DNA of 64,000 bases from Antedon mediterranea (GCF_964355755.1 NC_092677.1:23282101-23346100); one strand, 5' to 3'; shown: positions 36,781 to 49,313, counted from the first letter of the stretch. Numbers and translations are program-made. The notes: generated by a model not told the origin, from the sequence alone.

Positions 36781-38130
36781 ACTGAAGGTTTGAGTTATAT
36801 TATTTGCAACATTGGTAAAATAAGTATTCAATTCCTCTGCAATTATAGCAGGTTCGTTAGTGGTAGCACCGTCAATGTCACATAATTATTTAAACAGGCC
36901 TCGAATTTGGGGATTTTATGGGCAAGGCCGTTGATTTGAGGGGCACCAAGGCCAAATGGTAGGGCACCAAGGCCAAAAAATATTTTAATAACTAGGCCAA
37001 AATAAAAAATAGCTTGTTTCTGGTTGAGCGCCCGGTTGGAATTAAAAAAAAAAATTCTACCCGCAAACTTTTTTGGGGGATTTCCCCTATTCATCCGATA
37101 GCGTACGTAGTAGTAGGAGAGAACTGTCTACATCTTACGATCCATATAATAATAATAATAAATAAGGTACGATGTTTAGCGTCTACCGTCCTGTGTTGAA
37201 TGTTTCGAACAGCAAGCTACTTAGCCTAACTATTAGCTGCTAAGTAGCAGCGGACGGAGAAAACATGATACAAAAAAATGTGCTTGTAGGCCTTAACTAC
37301 AACTATTCATACACAGAGTTTTAACCACGGTAAAAATTAAGCCAATTACATTATGTTGTAGAATATAAATTATAGTTACTTTCCGAGTTTCGATTTCTGA
37401 AGCTTTTATGTTAGTATAATCCACATTTCCTGGAGTTCGGTAAAACGCGTTCGTTAATTTAGTGTATCTGTCGGCTGGATTATTGAGGTGGGTGCGATAA
37501 CATATAAATATAATATACTTCAAACGATCTTCGGTTGAGGTGCGTGCGGGGGTACGTACTTTGGTACTAAAATTTAGTACCAAAAAGTTGACACCCCTAA
37601 TTGTACACGTATAATGGACTACACCATGCTGGAACGCACAAGGTATTTTCTTATCAGAGGATGCGTGTACGTCAAAAAGAATGTTTTTTCAACGATCCTT
37701 CGTCGTAAGTACGAGAGACGTCGTGTGAAATGTCTTATCAGAGGGTGCGTGTGCGTCAAATAGATCACACACAACGTTCGTTATTCAGCGACCGTTTATT
37801 AAGATAACTTAATAATAATTAAACTAGGCCCGGGCCTAAATGATAAACGATCCGACGTGTTGCAGACAAATAAAAATAGTCATTATTTTATTTTAAAAAG
37901 ACAGGGCTGATAATTTTTTTGTTCTAAATCCGCGCCTGTATAAGCGCACAAAAAAAACAAAGCTGAACTAATGTTTTTTTTTTCAAATGTCATTAGGCCT
38001 ACAGCAACTGTAAAAAAAGTTTACACTCTACCTTATAACAGCAAAATTAACATATTCATTAAAACTGTTACCGTTAATATTAAGAATTAAAAAGCGCACA
38101 CTATTATTCATTGAGTGATAATAGTTACGA
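36781..38130. other. Inter-copy spacer with small repeats
   Basis: No gene supported. GGGCACCAAGGCCAAA occurs twice (about 36,939 and 36,963). A TCTTATCAGAGGRTGCGTGT unit occurs twice, 84 bases apart (37,649 and 37,733). A minus-strand frame at 37,293-37,583 has no recognisable product. Confidence 0.4.
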
Positions 38131-39163
38131 TAGGTCAAGGGTGATCGATTCATACCAAAATATTTTTAAAAATTAAGTAGGTCAAGTGTTATAACGTTTG
38201 TAAAAGCCAGTTACTTATTCGCCCTAGAGGGTGTAGATGCAAAAAAGTTCGCGGAACTGGGGTGGCAAATGGTAGAGTAGGTCAAGGGTCATCGATCTAT
38301 ACCAAAATATTTTGAAAATATTAAGTAGGTCAAGTGTTATAACGTTCGTAAAAGCCAGTTACTTATTCGCCGTTGAAGGCGTAGACGCAAAAAAGTTCGC
38401 TGAACTGGGGTGGCAAATGGTAGAGTAGGTCAAGGGTCATCGATCTATACCAAAATATTTTGAAAATATTAAGTAGGTCAAGTGTTATAACGTTCGTAAA
38501 AACCAGTTACTTATTCGCCGTTGAGGGCGTAGACGCAAAAAAGTTCGCGGAACTGGGGTGGCAAATGGTAGAGTAGGTCAAGGGTGATCGATCCATACCA
38601 AAATATTTTGAAAAAATTAAGTAGGTCAAGTGTTATAACGTTCGTAAAGCCAGTTACTTATTTGCCGTAGAGGGCGTAGACGCAAAAAAAGTTCGCGGAA
38701 CTGGGGTGGCAAATGGTAGAGTAGATCAAGGGTGATCGATTCATACCAAAATATTTTGCAAAAATTAAGTAGGTCAAGTGTTATAACGTTCGTAAAGCCA
38801 GGTTACTTATTTGCCGTAGAGGGCGTAAACGCAAAAAAAATTGCGGAACTGGGGTGGCAAACGGTAGAGTAGGTCAAGGGTGATCGATTCATACCAAAAT
38901 ATTTTGAAAAAATTAAGCAGGTCAAGTGTTATAACGTTTGTAAAGCCAGTTACTTATTCGCCGTAGAGGGCGTAGATGCAAAAAATTCGCGGAACTAGGG
39001 TGCAAAATGGTAGAGTAGGTCAAGGGTCATCGATCTATACCAAAATATTTTGAAAATATTAAGTAGGTCAAGTGTTATATCGTTCGTAAAAGCTAGTTAC
39101 TTATTCGCCGTAGAGGGCGTAAATGCATAAAATGTTATTGAACTTTGACCGGAAGAAGTAGAG
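38131..39163 (+). repeat. Tandem satellite, seven units of 146-148 bp
   Basis: Unit starts (TAGGTCAAGG or TAGATCAAGG) fall at 38,131, 38,278, 38,426, 38,574, 38,722, 38,870 and 39,016. Each unit has two AGGTCAAG words, ACCAAAATATTTT, GCCAGTTACTTATT, and GGAACTGGGGTGGCAAATGG. Units differ by a few bases; the last is eroded. The period equals nucleosome-core length. In three units the first word extends to AGGTCAAGGGTCA. Confidence 0.9.
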
Positions 39164-39309
39164 GAGGTCAAGGCTAACATGTTGATGCAATAACACCTCA
39201 ATTAGACAGTTATTACGTATTAAAATCTGTTTTTAAAAATATATTTGTGACTGTCCCTTTAATTAAATTTGAATAAGGAACTTAGGAACTAGTAACCAAC
39301 TTCACAGGC

Positions 39310-39712
39310 ATTAATATGGGCAGCAGTGCTGCAGGTGGGCACCAGTCGTGCATTTTTATATCTATCTAATGTTAAAGAGTTAATATGGCCGCACCAGTGC
39401 TGCAGATGGGCACCAGCCGTGCATTTTTATATCTATCTAATGTTAAAGAGTTAATATGGCCGCACCAGTGCTGCAGATGGGCACCAGCCGTGCATTTTTA
39501 TATCTATCTGATTCTGATGTTAAATTAATATTATACCTGTGCTGCAGATGGGCACCAGCCGTGCATTTTGATATCTATCTGATTCTGATGTTAAATTAAT
39601 ATTATACCTGTGCTGCAGATGGGCACCAGCCGTGCATTTTTATATCTATCTGATTCTGATGTTAAATTAATATTATACCTGTGTTGCAGATGGGCACCAG
39701 CCGTGCATTTAA
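39310..39712 (+). repeat. Tandem repeat, six units of 71 bp
   Basis: GTGCTGCAGRTGGGCACCAG occurs at 39,326, 39,397, 39,468, 39,539, 39,610 and 39,681 (GTGTTGCAG in the last), exactly 71 bases apart. Units 1-3 and 4-6 form two subtypes in the spacer (TTAAAGAGTTAATATGG versus TTAAATTAATATTATACC). A single inverted GCACGACTGGTGCCCAT lies at 40,799-40,815. Confidence 0.9.
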
Positions 39713-39974
39713 TAATGTGTACATATATCTCATAATATAGTTTATATGGGCACCATTCTTGTACGAAGTAACATATTTATGTGTCATATATCTGCAGTTC
39801 TGAATGTGAAAACAATTGGTGGGTCATTTATATTTGTTTTACATAAATACACGCCATCGTAAATTATAGATTCAATATTTCGTAATGTCATCAATAAAAA
39901 TTACTAGTTAAAACCCTAAACCATCATTATGCTAATTATAGTTACATAATAGTTAACTATCCCATGGTCTAGAA

Positions 39975-40690
39975 TTTATTTACCTCCGCCAAGGAGGTAT
40001 ATGTAATCGGTAGCGTGTGTTTGTTACTTGGCCAAATTGAAAATTGGCCAAGTATGTTGATCTGTTTGGTTTGTGTGTTTGTTTGTTTGTTTGTCATCAC
40101 TCTAGCGCTCACAGTTTTGATTCGAATGACTCCAAATTACTACCAAACATGTCACCTGGTGCAAGGACGACACCGCCCAATTTTGGTTAAATTCCGGACC
40201 ACGGTTTCAATTCTGGACCATTTAAAAAAATTATTTTCAGACCTGCTAGTGTTAAAAGATAGGACAGAATTTTTCAAAAGCCGGCGAGCAGTCTTAAAGT
40301 AACAAGTAAACTGAAATTGCATTTTCTCGAGAACTACTTGTCCAAAAAACTTCATTTTTGAACAAGAGGCAAGAGTTATAATTTGTGATTTGTAGATTTA
40401 ATGTGCACGTTTTTTGATGCGAGTAGTTTAAATTCTTTTCAAATTCACTCGTTTGATTTTCGCGTTGCTGTTCTATTGTTAGTCAACTGAAGCTATTGTT
40501 AATTGAAAGGCTTATACATAACCATTACACCAAACTCCATACACATGCTTGTAATGAAATTAGCCTAAATCACAAACAGCATTAAGACACACACAAATAT
40601 ATATATATATTTTTTTTACCGGAGAAATCTGATGTAGGAGAATTTTACAGTAGGCGGAGGTATGCCCTCTCGGAGTGGCTTTCTAGTTAG
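39975..40690. mobile_element. Inverted-repeat element with ACCTCCGCC ends
   Basis: The left end TTACCTCCGCCAAGGAGGTA and the right end GGCGGAGGTATGCCCTCTCG... carry opposed ACCTCCGCC motifs. Inside are a (GTTT)n tract at 40,075-40,095 and no transposase. Elements of this general form are widespread in animal genomes; the superfamily is not clear to me. Confidence 0.5.
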
Positions 40691-40828
40691 TAACTGTAAG
40701 CCTACGGAATCGAGAAGCTGCAGGCTGAATCGTCTTGGTCTGCTGGGTTTTGACAAATGGATATTCAAATAGTACCTCCTCATTAATATTCATAACCTGC
40801 ACGACTGGTGCCCATATAACGCTTACCC

Positions 40829-43800
40829 ACATGGATTACACTGTACTGCAGTAGTCTGTTTAGGCATACTCACCTGTTATTAAATAAAAACGACGCGATA
40901 TTGCAGCAACACGCTAACGCCCATAGTCTTGTGTTCTACATCCAATTATCTGATACAAAATGCATGTTTTTGTTGGTAAGTTTCAACATAAATAAGATAG
41001 ACTCTATAACTAAATTGCCTTGTTAAGCCTGCCTACAAACATATATTGCAGACAAACACATTACTATTATATGTTGATCAAAGCAGAAAGAGGACAAGTG
41101 CGTTGGAATTTCGTTTTTGCAGGAGTATTAATATAGAGTACATTACGACCTAATTTCATTAGAAACAAATTAAAGTATTTTGAATTCATACATGGAAGAT
41201 ACTAAATAGAATAGTGTTTATGTTTTCATGGTGTTTAATTATTTATACATTTATTTTTATTGCACCATATTCAATTGAGTATTAGGCTACACATTCAAAT
41301 ACCAAACCAGAAGACGTCACTAACTATATTATGGTAATTAGTTTTTGCTTGCTTTCTACAGCTGGTGGTAGTGGATTCGTTGAATATGCAGTTTGTAAAC
41401 TTTTACAAGAAAGAGGTCACACTTGGACTGCTGGTCCAAACAAAGTTTCATGGGTAGTAGAACAATTTATCAATATTCAACTCAACAATTCATGTTAAGG
41501 AAAATAAGGGAAGGAACGTAAAAATAGTGAATAAAGTATTGAAATATAAGTTCTCTAAAAGTTAGATCAATGCCAAAGGGATCTTTCTTCTATAAATAGT
41601 GTTACATCGTTATTGTTGTTCAGTAGGCCTAATACTATTGTTACTTTGTTTTTTCTTATGGTTTTACCAACTGGTTGTGGTAGGCACTAGATACAATTTG
41701 GTTGAAGACTTTTGAATATAAAATGTCTGACTCGCATCCAGATTGTTTAAATAATATAGTCAAATATTGGCAGTAGATTAAATAAGTATCCTTTTAAGTT
41801 AAATAAGGAAAATAAGGAGTGTATGAAGTGTTTCGATTTGTTATTTTTTTCTGAAATATATAATCATTGTCAGGTTGGCTGCCATAGGAAATCATTCTTC
41901 TACATTGTTGTTTTAACTATTGATATTTTGTTTATATTTCGTATATAGTTTTGCCTTGTATAAAACTGCCTGTGGAGTAGGCGCTAGATATACAATTTGG
42001 TCATGGAGTAAAGAATATTATTATTATATATAATATTCTTTTCTTTATGATTTGGTGGAAGACTTTTGAATATGAAATTTCTGACCCACAACCAGATAGA
42101 CAATCTGAAAGATTATTTCTACTAAATAGGTATATTTTTTCTCTGACAGTCTGAGTTAATGGAGAATGGTTTACCAGAATGTGATGCAGTAATTAATCTA
42201 TGTGGAGGAAATCCATTCGATCCAATGAAAAAGTAATTGAAACCACATAATGATTGACTTTTCAACCTTTGTATATATTTATCATATCATAGCAGAAGAA
42301 TGATAACAATATAAACAGGGCCTATATGAGATAATTAACAAAGTATTAATTGCAGCCAGGCTATAAATATTATGTTTGTAAAAGCAATAATATTTCTCCC
42401 ACAAGAAGGTATGGGTTGATAGAACATAATTGTGGTCATTAATACGGTGCATCTCATTGCAATAACATAAATATGATATCTGATCTACTTTCTCAGTTAA
42501 TTTAAAAATCACACTAAATATAAGTAGGGTGCTAGAGTCACAGGGTTCATTAAAAACTATAATAATACAACCAATAAAGGTGGTGTTTGTTCACTATGGA
42601 ATGACGCAACTATGCAACATTAAACATGACATCATCACTGAACGAGTTTACAATTGTTGGCTGTTGCCAAATATGCATTAAATTGTTGGCTGCATAGAAA
42701 TTGAAATTCGTTGGTAACTGAGGTAGAAAATGTAGATGTACAGTATCTTTCAAGTAAAAGTCAGTATTTGATAACAACTTGCATCACTTTCCCAGTAAGT
42801 AATAATTCACTAAATTTGTTGTTTTTACAGATGGAATGAAGAGTTTAAGGATGAGATTATCAAGAGTATAGTAGAACCTAACTCTAATATTGCCAAGTTG
42901 ATATCGGATATGAAGCAGCCACCAAAAGTATTTGTATCTGCTTCTGCAGTTGGTAATAATAATATACTATACTACTGTAACAAACTATTACTGGCATGTA
43001 AAAATGTTAAATTTGACTAATACACAATTCACACGTACACAAAATATAAACAAATGTAATTGTTACATACATATCTTGCATGAGAGCCTTTGGAGTTGTA
43101 ATGCTTTCATGTTGTTTTGTCATGGTGTAGCAATGTGTTCCTTCGAAGTTACATCTTTACAGGAAAGATTACCAACTATTCTAGATTCTACACCGATGTA
43201 ACAAAAAAAATCTTTCACACATTCGTATCAAGGTTACAATTCTTCATTTGTTTCCCTTTAAGAGACAAGGTACCCTTTGACCCTATGATAGGCCTACTGT
43301 GACAAGCAAATAATTTATCATCATTACTACAATCTAATATTATTATTACAACTTTTGCTACAAATCCATGAAATACATAACTATTTGTTGTTGCAAGTGT
43401 ACTGTATACAAATTCATACTTTAAATTATGGTTGTAAGTGTACTCAGTATGGTGGACAAAAATACAATAAAACTGCACCAAAAAATTAATTGATGTTATA
43501 TTTTACTTTTTATACTTTTTAAATTCTTTATTAGCTTACTATCCACCTTCAAGATCTGCACAGTATACAGAAGATGACCCTGCAGGAACTGGTTACTTTT
43601 CGTGTCTGAATGCCGATAGCGAAAAAGCTGCAATGCAAGCAAAGTCTGATAAAACCCGAGTTGCAGTTGTAAGAATAGGTATAGCTACATTTGTTTTATA
43701 AATTTGATTTTTAGGTTGACAATATATAACACCTGAGTGTGTTCTTACCATTTTATGGCTTAATTGTGTATCATTCAGGTTTTTTACTTGACAGAAAAGT

Positions 43801-45372
43801 GATATTGCTGGATGTACTACTACTACTAATGGAAATTCAGCTTCTTTCAAAACAATTTTAAATGTTCAGAATTTTCGGTCACGGGAGGGTATAACCATTT
43901 TACTCCGCATACATAAGTCTACATTTTTTTTCTCACAGGTTCTGCACTTGGTAAAGACGGCGGTGTAATGAAAGAGATGAAATTCAAATTCCAACTCGGG
44001 TTTGGAGGTGTCATTGGCTCTGGTGAACAATTCTTCCCTTGGATCCATGTTGATGACATTGCTGGCATCTTTATACATGCCATTGAAAATGATCAAGTGG
44101 AAGGAGCGCTAAATGCCACTGCACCGGGTGTTACAACTAATCATGACTTCACAAAAGCATTTGCCGCCGCTCTTTGGAGACCGTCGTTCTTCTCCCTACC
44201 AGAGTTTATTGTAAAGGCAATGTTTGGCAGTGAGCGTGCAGTTGTATTTCTCGAAGGATATAATGTACAACCTAAACGAACATTAGAAAGTGGTTATACC
44301 TTCAAATACACAAGTCTCACAGATGCAATAAATGATATTGTTTTGTAGAAAGTATTTAAATGATAAGGGAAAGTGAAAATAGCAACTAAAATTAATTTCC
44401 GTAACTACCTTTTTATTATGCGCTATTGCATTTCTCAGTTTTAGATGGGCAGTTGACAGAAAGCTGAGTCCACTCTTGGTGAATGAATGATCACAAATAG
44501 TGCTCTGTGTGGAGCCACAGTTTACATTTGATTGATTTATAAAAAATGCAGTTTAGTAGAGAGCTTTACAATTTGTATTGATATTTTTTTATTTTGACGC
44601 TTTAAGGTAGATAATTTAGCTGTAAACGGTGTAGTTCAATTGTAATCCATCATGTATAGCGACTGGAATCACGTTATAGTGTCTCTTCATGGCGGCACTG
44701 ATAACTTGCATGCAAGGTATCATATAGATATTTAAAAATTGTGTTGTAGTGTTAATCAAGCAGGACCTTTTTGTCATCTTACAAAGTAATAATAATTGTG
44801 ATTATATTGTATAAGGTGTACTTTATTGGGTTTCAATAAACATAATTGGCTTACTTAAAACTGTTTTGTGTCAATGATGTATGTATTGTATATTGTTCCC
44901 AGTCCTTTCAAATGCATATGGCTAGCCTACCTATAAACCTTCTGACATTTATGTATATACAATTGTAATGCAAGGTAACAATGGACTCAGAAGTTGTTGT
45001 TGTTGTTGTTTTTGTTGTTGTTGTTGTTGATTTGTTCTGCAACTCAATTTTGAATAAACTGATCACCCGGTTTGAGTGTATGTTGGCCATTTATTCAATG
45101 TATAATCATAACAATTCATTAGGAAAAAGTTACCATATGGTAGATAAATGTTTACTACGGCTAAAAAAATGGGTATTGGAAACTCGGACTTAGCATGCTC
45201 AACCCCAAAGTTGGAGAAAAGTAGGCACATTGGATATGTGCAATAGATAGACTTATAGCAAAGAACTAACACGAAGTTCTTTGCTTATAGACTTAATCAA
45301 CTTATTCCATTTTATATAATATATATATAAAAAAAATTTAATTTGTTGTGATTTTTTGTGTTTAGTAGTATG
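40829..45372 (+). repeat. 4.5-kb segmental duplication of the copy 1 gene
   Basis: From ACATGGATTACACTGTACTG at 40,829 to the TTTTTTGTGTTTAGTAGTA near 45,372 this block parallels about 32,255-36,780, including introns and 3' flank. Its left breakpoint falls just inside the gene's 5' region, so the paired CArG promoter was not copied. The breakpoint abuts the inverted copy of the 71-bp repeat core. Confidence 0.85.
40960..44348 (+). CDS. SDR39U1-like, copy 2 (open frame, cofactor site damaged)
   Basis: Six exons aligned with copy 1: 40,960-40,975; 41,362-41,453; 42,150-42,232; 42,831-42,952; 43,535-43,678; 43,939-44,348. Splice sites are intact and the frame is open for 288 codons. Exon 2 has a 15-base in-frame deletion that removes the end of the second beta strand with its Ser-Arg (the IISRS segment of copy 1), and the glycine motif continues as GFVEYAV in place of GFVGSSV. 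Both changes hit the dinucleotide-binding site, so cofactor binding is probably weakened or lost. INLCGGN replaces the family's NLxGEN. The usual upstream promoter with CArG boxes is missing. AATAAA lies at 44,835. This may be a young non-functional duplicate or a gene with a changed role. Confidence 0.8.
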
Positions 45373-45649
45373 TCAAACATTAAATTACATGCAATTTTTA
45401 TTTTTTTTTAATGAATATTTGACAATAAAAGTGTTTGAATTTTAAATTCTTCTTCTATGATAAAAAATAGTTTTGGCGAATATATCCGGGATATTCTGTG
45501 TTTAGATAACTTTTGTTTGTTAGTGTACGACGAAGGTTCCGGGAAATTAAGCATTTTGTTTACAAGAATGTTGGGGTATGTAGGTCTCAATAGGACCTAA
45601 ACATCGAATATGCTAAACGAGCGTCGTTTTTTGTAAGAAATATTTCTAG

Positions 45650-45745
45650 TTATTATCAAGACGTACCTGGGAGAATATCTTCCTATCCATATAAAGAAAC
45701 TACCCAACCATAATAGATGAAGATATTGGTGGCGCTGTTATTCAC
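45650..45745 (+). promoter_or_regulatory. Conserved upstream block of copy 3 with degenerate CArG pair
   Basis: ACGTACCTGGGAGAATATCT and GGTGGCGCTGTTAT match the promoter block of copy 1. At the CArG positions the sequence reads CCATATAAAG (45,687) and CCATAATAGA (45,708): the 21-base spacing is kept but each has lost one or both final G residues. Confidence 0.45.
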
Positions 45746-45819
45746 AACAAAAAATTTCAACAATCTGTGTGCGATTTTCCAATCCCATACTAGGCTAGGC
45801 TATATGATCTGATAAAAAT

Positions 45820-48800
45820 ATGAATGTATTTGTTGGTAAGATTCAATTGATTATTGACATTACACATATAATGCTAAAAATACTCTTTTTGAGTCGACAT
45901 TGCAGGCCACACCAGGCCTTTATATTATGGGTATTGGTTGTTTACCGGCCCACACTGCTGCTGCACCGTCCCAGCTAGGACTCTGTCTGGTAAGTGTAGC
46001 TAGGCCTAGCAGCACAAAACAGCCGACCTGGCTTATGAATATGAATTCATTTAATTTCAGATTTAATGCAATTTTTGTTTATAATAAAAGTTGATTTTGT
46101 TTTTCTACAGCTGGTGGTAGTGGCTTCATTGGGTCAACAGTATGTAGACATTTAAGACAACGAGGTCACAATTGGACTATTATTTCTAGGACCACTGGTC
46201 CAAACAAAATTTCATGGGTAGGGTAACAAGATTCTCATCAAACATATTTACATTGTGTTGGTGTCACTTTAATAACCAGAGTAGCCATGTCATATCATTT
46301 TTTTAAACTAAAAATTAGGGGGTGGGGCGGATTGAAAAGCAAGCCTAGCTTCTTAGCCTATATCATATATCCCCCTGTCTGCTGTGCATAATTAAGCAGA
46401 TTAAAAATTCAATTACTAGAATTTAATTCACCACCATTCCGACAGAAAAATATACATTTACAAATAAATTTTTTCGGACATTATTTATTGGCCGGAGATG
46501 CCTTTACCTTCACTAAAAGTGAGTGTATATACTCATTACTGTTTATATTGCCTGCACTACTTTGCCAGTATGCCTGTGAGAGAAGCTGTAGGGTAGGCAC
46601 TACAACATTTATAAAAATAAAATCCATGTTTTTAAAATAATAATTATACAGTATATAATCAAACTACAGGAAGATTTTTCTACTAAATAAGTAGTCTTTC
46701 TCTAACAGTCTGAGTTAATGGAAAATGGTTTACCAGAATGTGATGCAGTTATTAATCTATGTGGAGAGAATGCATTCAATCCAATGAAAAGGTAATTTAA
46801 ACCACATATAATATACTACAACTGATTGTTAAAGAGATATTCAATTTTGTATATATTATCATATAGCAGAAGAATGATAAGATAATTAGGACATCTATGA
46901 GAGAATTAACAAAGTATTGCCGCCGGGCTATAAGTATGTTCTATATTAATTATTAATAAAAACAATATCTGCCACAAGAAAATATGGGTTTATACATAAA
47001 TGTGATCATTATTATACAGTGATTGTATTGCAATAACATGAAATATGATTTCTGTTTTGTTCATTAAAATGAATTTAGTCTTGTTTATTCAACTGTCTAA
47101 AGGATGACGCAATTACATTGACTAAAACTAGATTGTTATGAAGCAATATATGGTCGATCTATTTCTCAGTTAATTTGAAAAACCAAATAATATATCTAGG
47201 CTACCATAGTCACAGGTTAAAAAAACTACTTTAAAAATCAATGAAGATGTTATTTGTTTAACTATGGAATATTGTTATGCAACATTAAACATGACATCAT
47301 TTTCTGATCTTGCTACCTGCTTCATTTATTATCAATCAATGGTGAACAGACGATCGGGGCCAAGGACGATCAGGGCCACAGACGATCGAGGCCATTATAG
47401 AGACGATCGGGCCCATTTTTTTATGTGCCCGATCGTCTTATACGCTAGGCCTGATTGTCCATGGCCCCGAACGTCCACACAGTTGAGCCCGAACGTCCAC
47501 AAAGTTTGGCCCGAACCTCTGCATGCGTTGGTACCCGATCATCTTTAAAAAGGCCAGATTTTCTGACCCCAATCGTCCATCAATCCAATCAATTTACATT
47601 TTTATGCAGGTGGAATGAAGCCTTTAAAAGAGAAGTTATCCGAAGTAGAGTACAAACCACCGCTAATATTACCAAATTGATATCGGATATGAACCGGCCA
47701 CCCAAAGTATTTGTATCTGCTTCTGCAGTAGGTAATATATACAGAAATAATTATGAAAGAAATATGTGGATACCCAAAAATAAGTATTGACTCTTCACAA
47801 TTTTACTCCATGCAGGGAGTTGAACTCCCTGCTCCATGCATTGGGGCTTCACTTTGTAGATTGTACCTGACGTTAGTTAAGGTACCCTGTTTAGTGGTGA
47901 TAATATAATAACATACACAAGTGGAATGTATCTTTGCCAGTTAATTTGTTAAATTCATGTCACAGTGGCGTAACGGCTAAGAGCATTCACAAGCTAAACC
48001 CAAAGCTTAAGAGGCTCCAACATAAGCACCCCAATGCAACTACCCAACATTGGATGGTCTCTATTAAACCAGGGTCCTTTTCCCCTCTGCGTTACACCAC
48101 TGGCTTTTCAGTAAAAGTTCTTTTAATAGTTTTATTATATGACTGTTGCAAAAAGCAACCTGTAGTGTGCATAACTGTTGTTTAAAATAACGAATTTGAA
48201 CTAAAACATTATTATTATTATATTACATATCATTATTAAATTATGTTATTAGGTTTCTATCCGCCTTCAACATCAGCAGAGTACACAGAAGGCGGCCCTG
48301 CAGGAACTGATTTCTTTGCCCGTCTGAGTGTTGATTGGGAAAATATTGCAATGCAAGCAAGGTCTGATAAAACAAGGGTTTCACTTGTCCGAATAGGTAT
48401 GTATTTATTAATAAAATGTTACTGTAATAGTTTTGTTATATAGAATCATAAGCAAAATGGTTACTGTACTGTTTTTATTTGCGTTCAATGCGTTGTCATT
48501 ATTTAATTTAAAAAAAAAAAAAAAAAAAAGGACATGGCTGTTAAAATGTATATGGGGGAGGGGGTCAAAAGCCTGTCTATCGCCCACCTAAATCTGCACC
48601 TGCTCTTGGCCTATTTAAAGCAACATGGCCTATTTAAAGTCTGATTTTATTATTCTTCATTTTTTTTTTTTTGCCAAACAATACATCTTTAATATCTAAA
48701 TTAGTGGGTGAGATTAAATTTGGATTGCATCATTAATGGAATTTTGTTGAATTTTTGTTCTGAATTAGGGGTATGATTATAGTTGAGCAAAATTTCCCTT

Positions 48801-49313
48801 TATTTTATTTCATTTATATAATTATTTCACTTCAATATCTCAACCGGTCATTTCAATCTGTTCAAAGTTCATGGAATTTAACTTTAAGTATATTTTCTCA
48901 CAGGTGTTGCTCTTGGTAAAGATGGCGGCGTAATCAAGCAGATGAAGTTACCATTTTACCTTGGGCTTGGAGGTGTCATTGGCTCTGGTGAACAATTCTT
49001 CCCTTGGATCCATGTTGATGACATTGCTGGCATCTTTATTCATGCCATTGAAAATGATAATGTGGAAGGAGCACTAAATGCCACTGCACCGAGTGTTACA
49101 ACTAATCATGACTTCACAAAAGCATTTGCCGCCGCTCTTTGGAGACCGTCGATCTTCCCCCTTCCAGAGTTTATTGTAAAGGCAATGCTTGGCAGTGAGC
49201 GTGCAGTTGTATTATTAGAAGGACAGAATGTGCAACCTAAACGAACATTAGAAAGTGGTTATACCTTCAAGTACACAAGTATCACAGATGCTTTAAAGGA
49301 TATTGTTTCGTAA
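45820..49313 (+). CDS. SDR39U1: SDR39U1-like, copy 3 (complete, six exons)
   Basis: Exons: 45,820-45,835; 46,111-46,217; 46,709-46,791; 47,610-47,731; 48,253-48,396; 48,904-49,313; 293 codons, all splice sites canonical and phases consistent. Starts MNVFV and continues AGGSGFIGSTV, with IISRT for the second strand and the family-type NLCGEN (copies 1-2 have GGN). Exon 6 begins VALGKDGG and reads LPFYLGLGGVIGSGEQFFPW, closer to the vertebrate form than copies 1 and 2. Introns have diverged strongly from those of copies 1-2. Introns 3 and 4 carry small transposon-like insertions (47.35 and 47.96 kb). This is the best candidate for the ancestral-function copy. Confidence 0.92.
47345..47580. mobile_element. 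Iterated GACGATCGGGGCC element inside intron 3 of copy 3
   Basis: The left half has four ACGATCGRGGCC units about 16-22 bases apart; the right half has a series of inverted CCCGATCGTC / CCCGAACGTCCA units. Opposed arrays of the same motif suggest a fold-back type MITE. It ends about 25 bases before the exon 4 acceptor. Confidence 0.5.
47962..48106. mobile_element. Small MITE with CAGTGGCGTAAC ends in intron 4 of copy 3
   Basis: CACAGTGGCGTAACGG at the left and TGCGTTACACCACTGGC at the right are inverted repeats bounding about 145 bases. CAGTGGCG termini are common among hAT-like and other DNA elements; superfamily uncertain. Confidence 0.45.

Noticed and set aside
37293-37583. A 96-codon minus-strand frame between SDR39U1 copies 1 and 2
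   Set aside because: No recognisable domain, no paralogue in the window and no convincing splice context.
38131-39712. CRISPR-like array
   Set aside because: The repeats are head-to-tail satellites without unique spacers, in an animal genome.
39975-40355. Frames at 40.0-40.3 kb on both strands
   Set aside because: They lie wholly inside the ACCTCCGCC-ended transposon and show no transposase motif.
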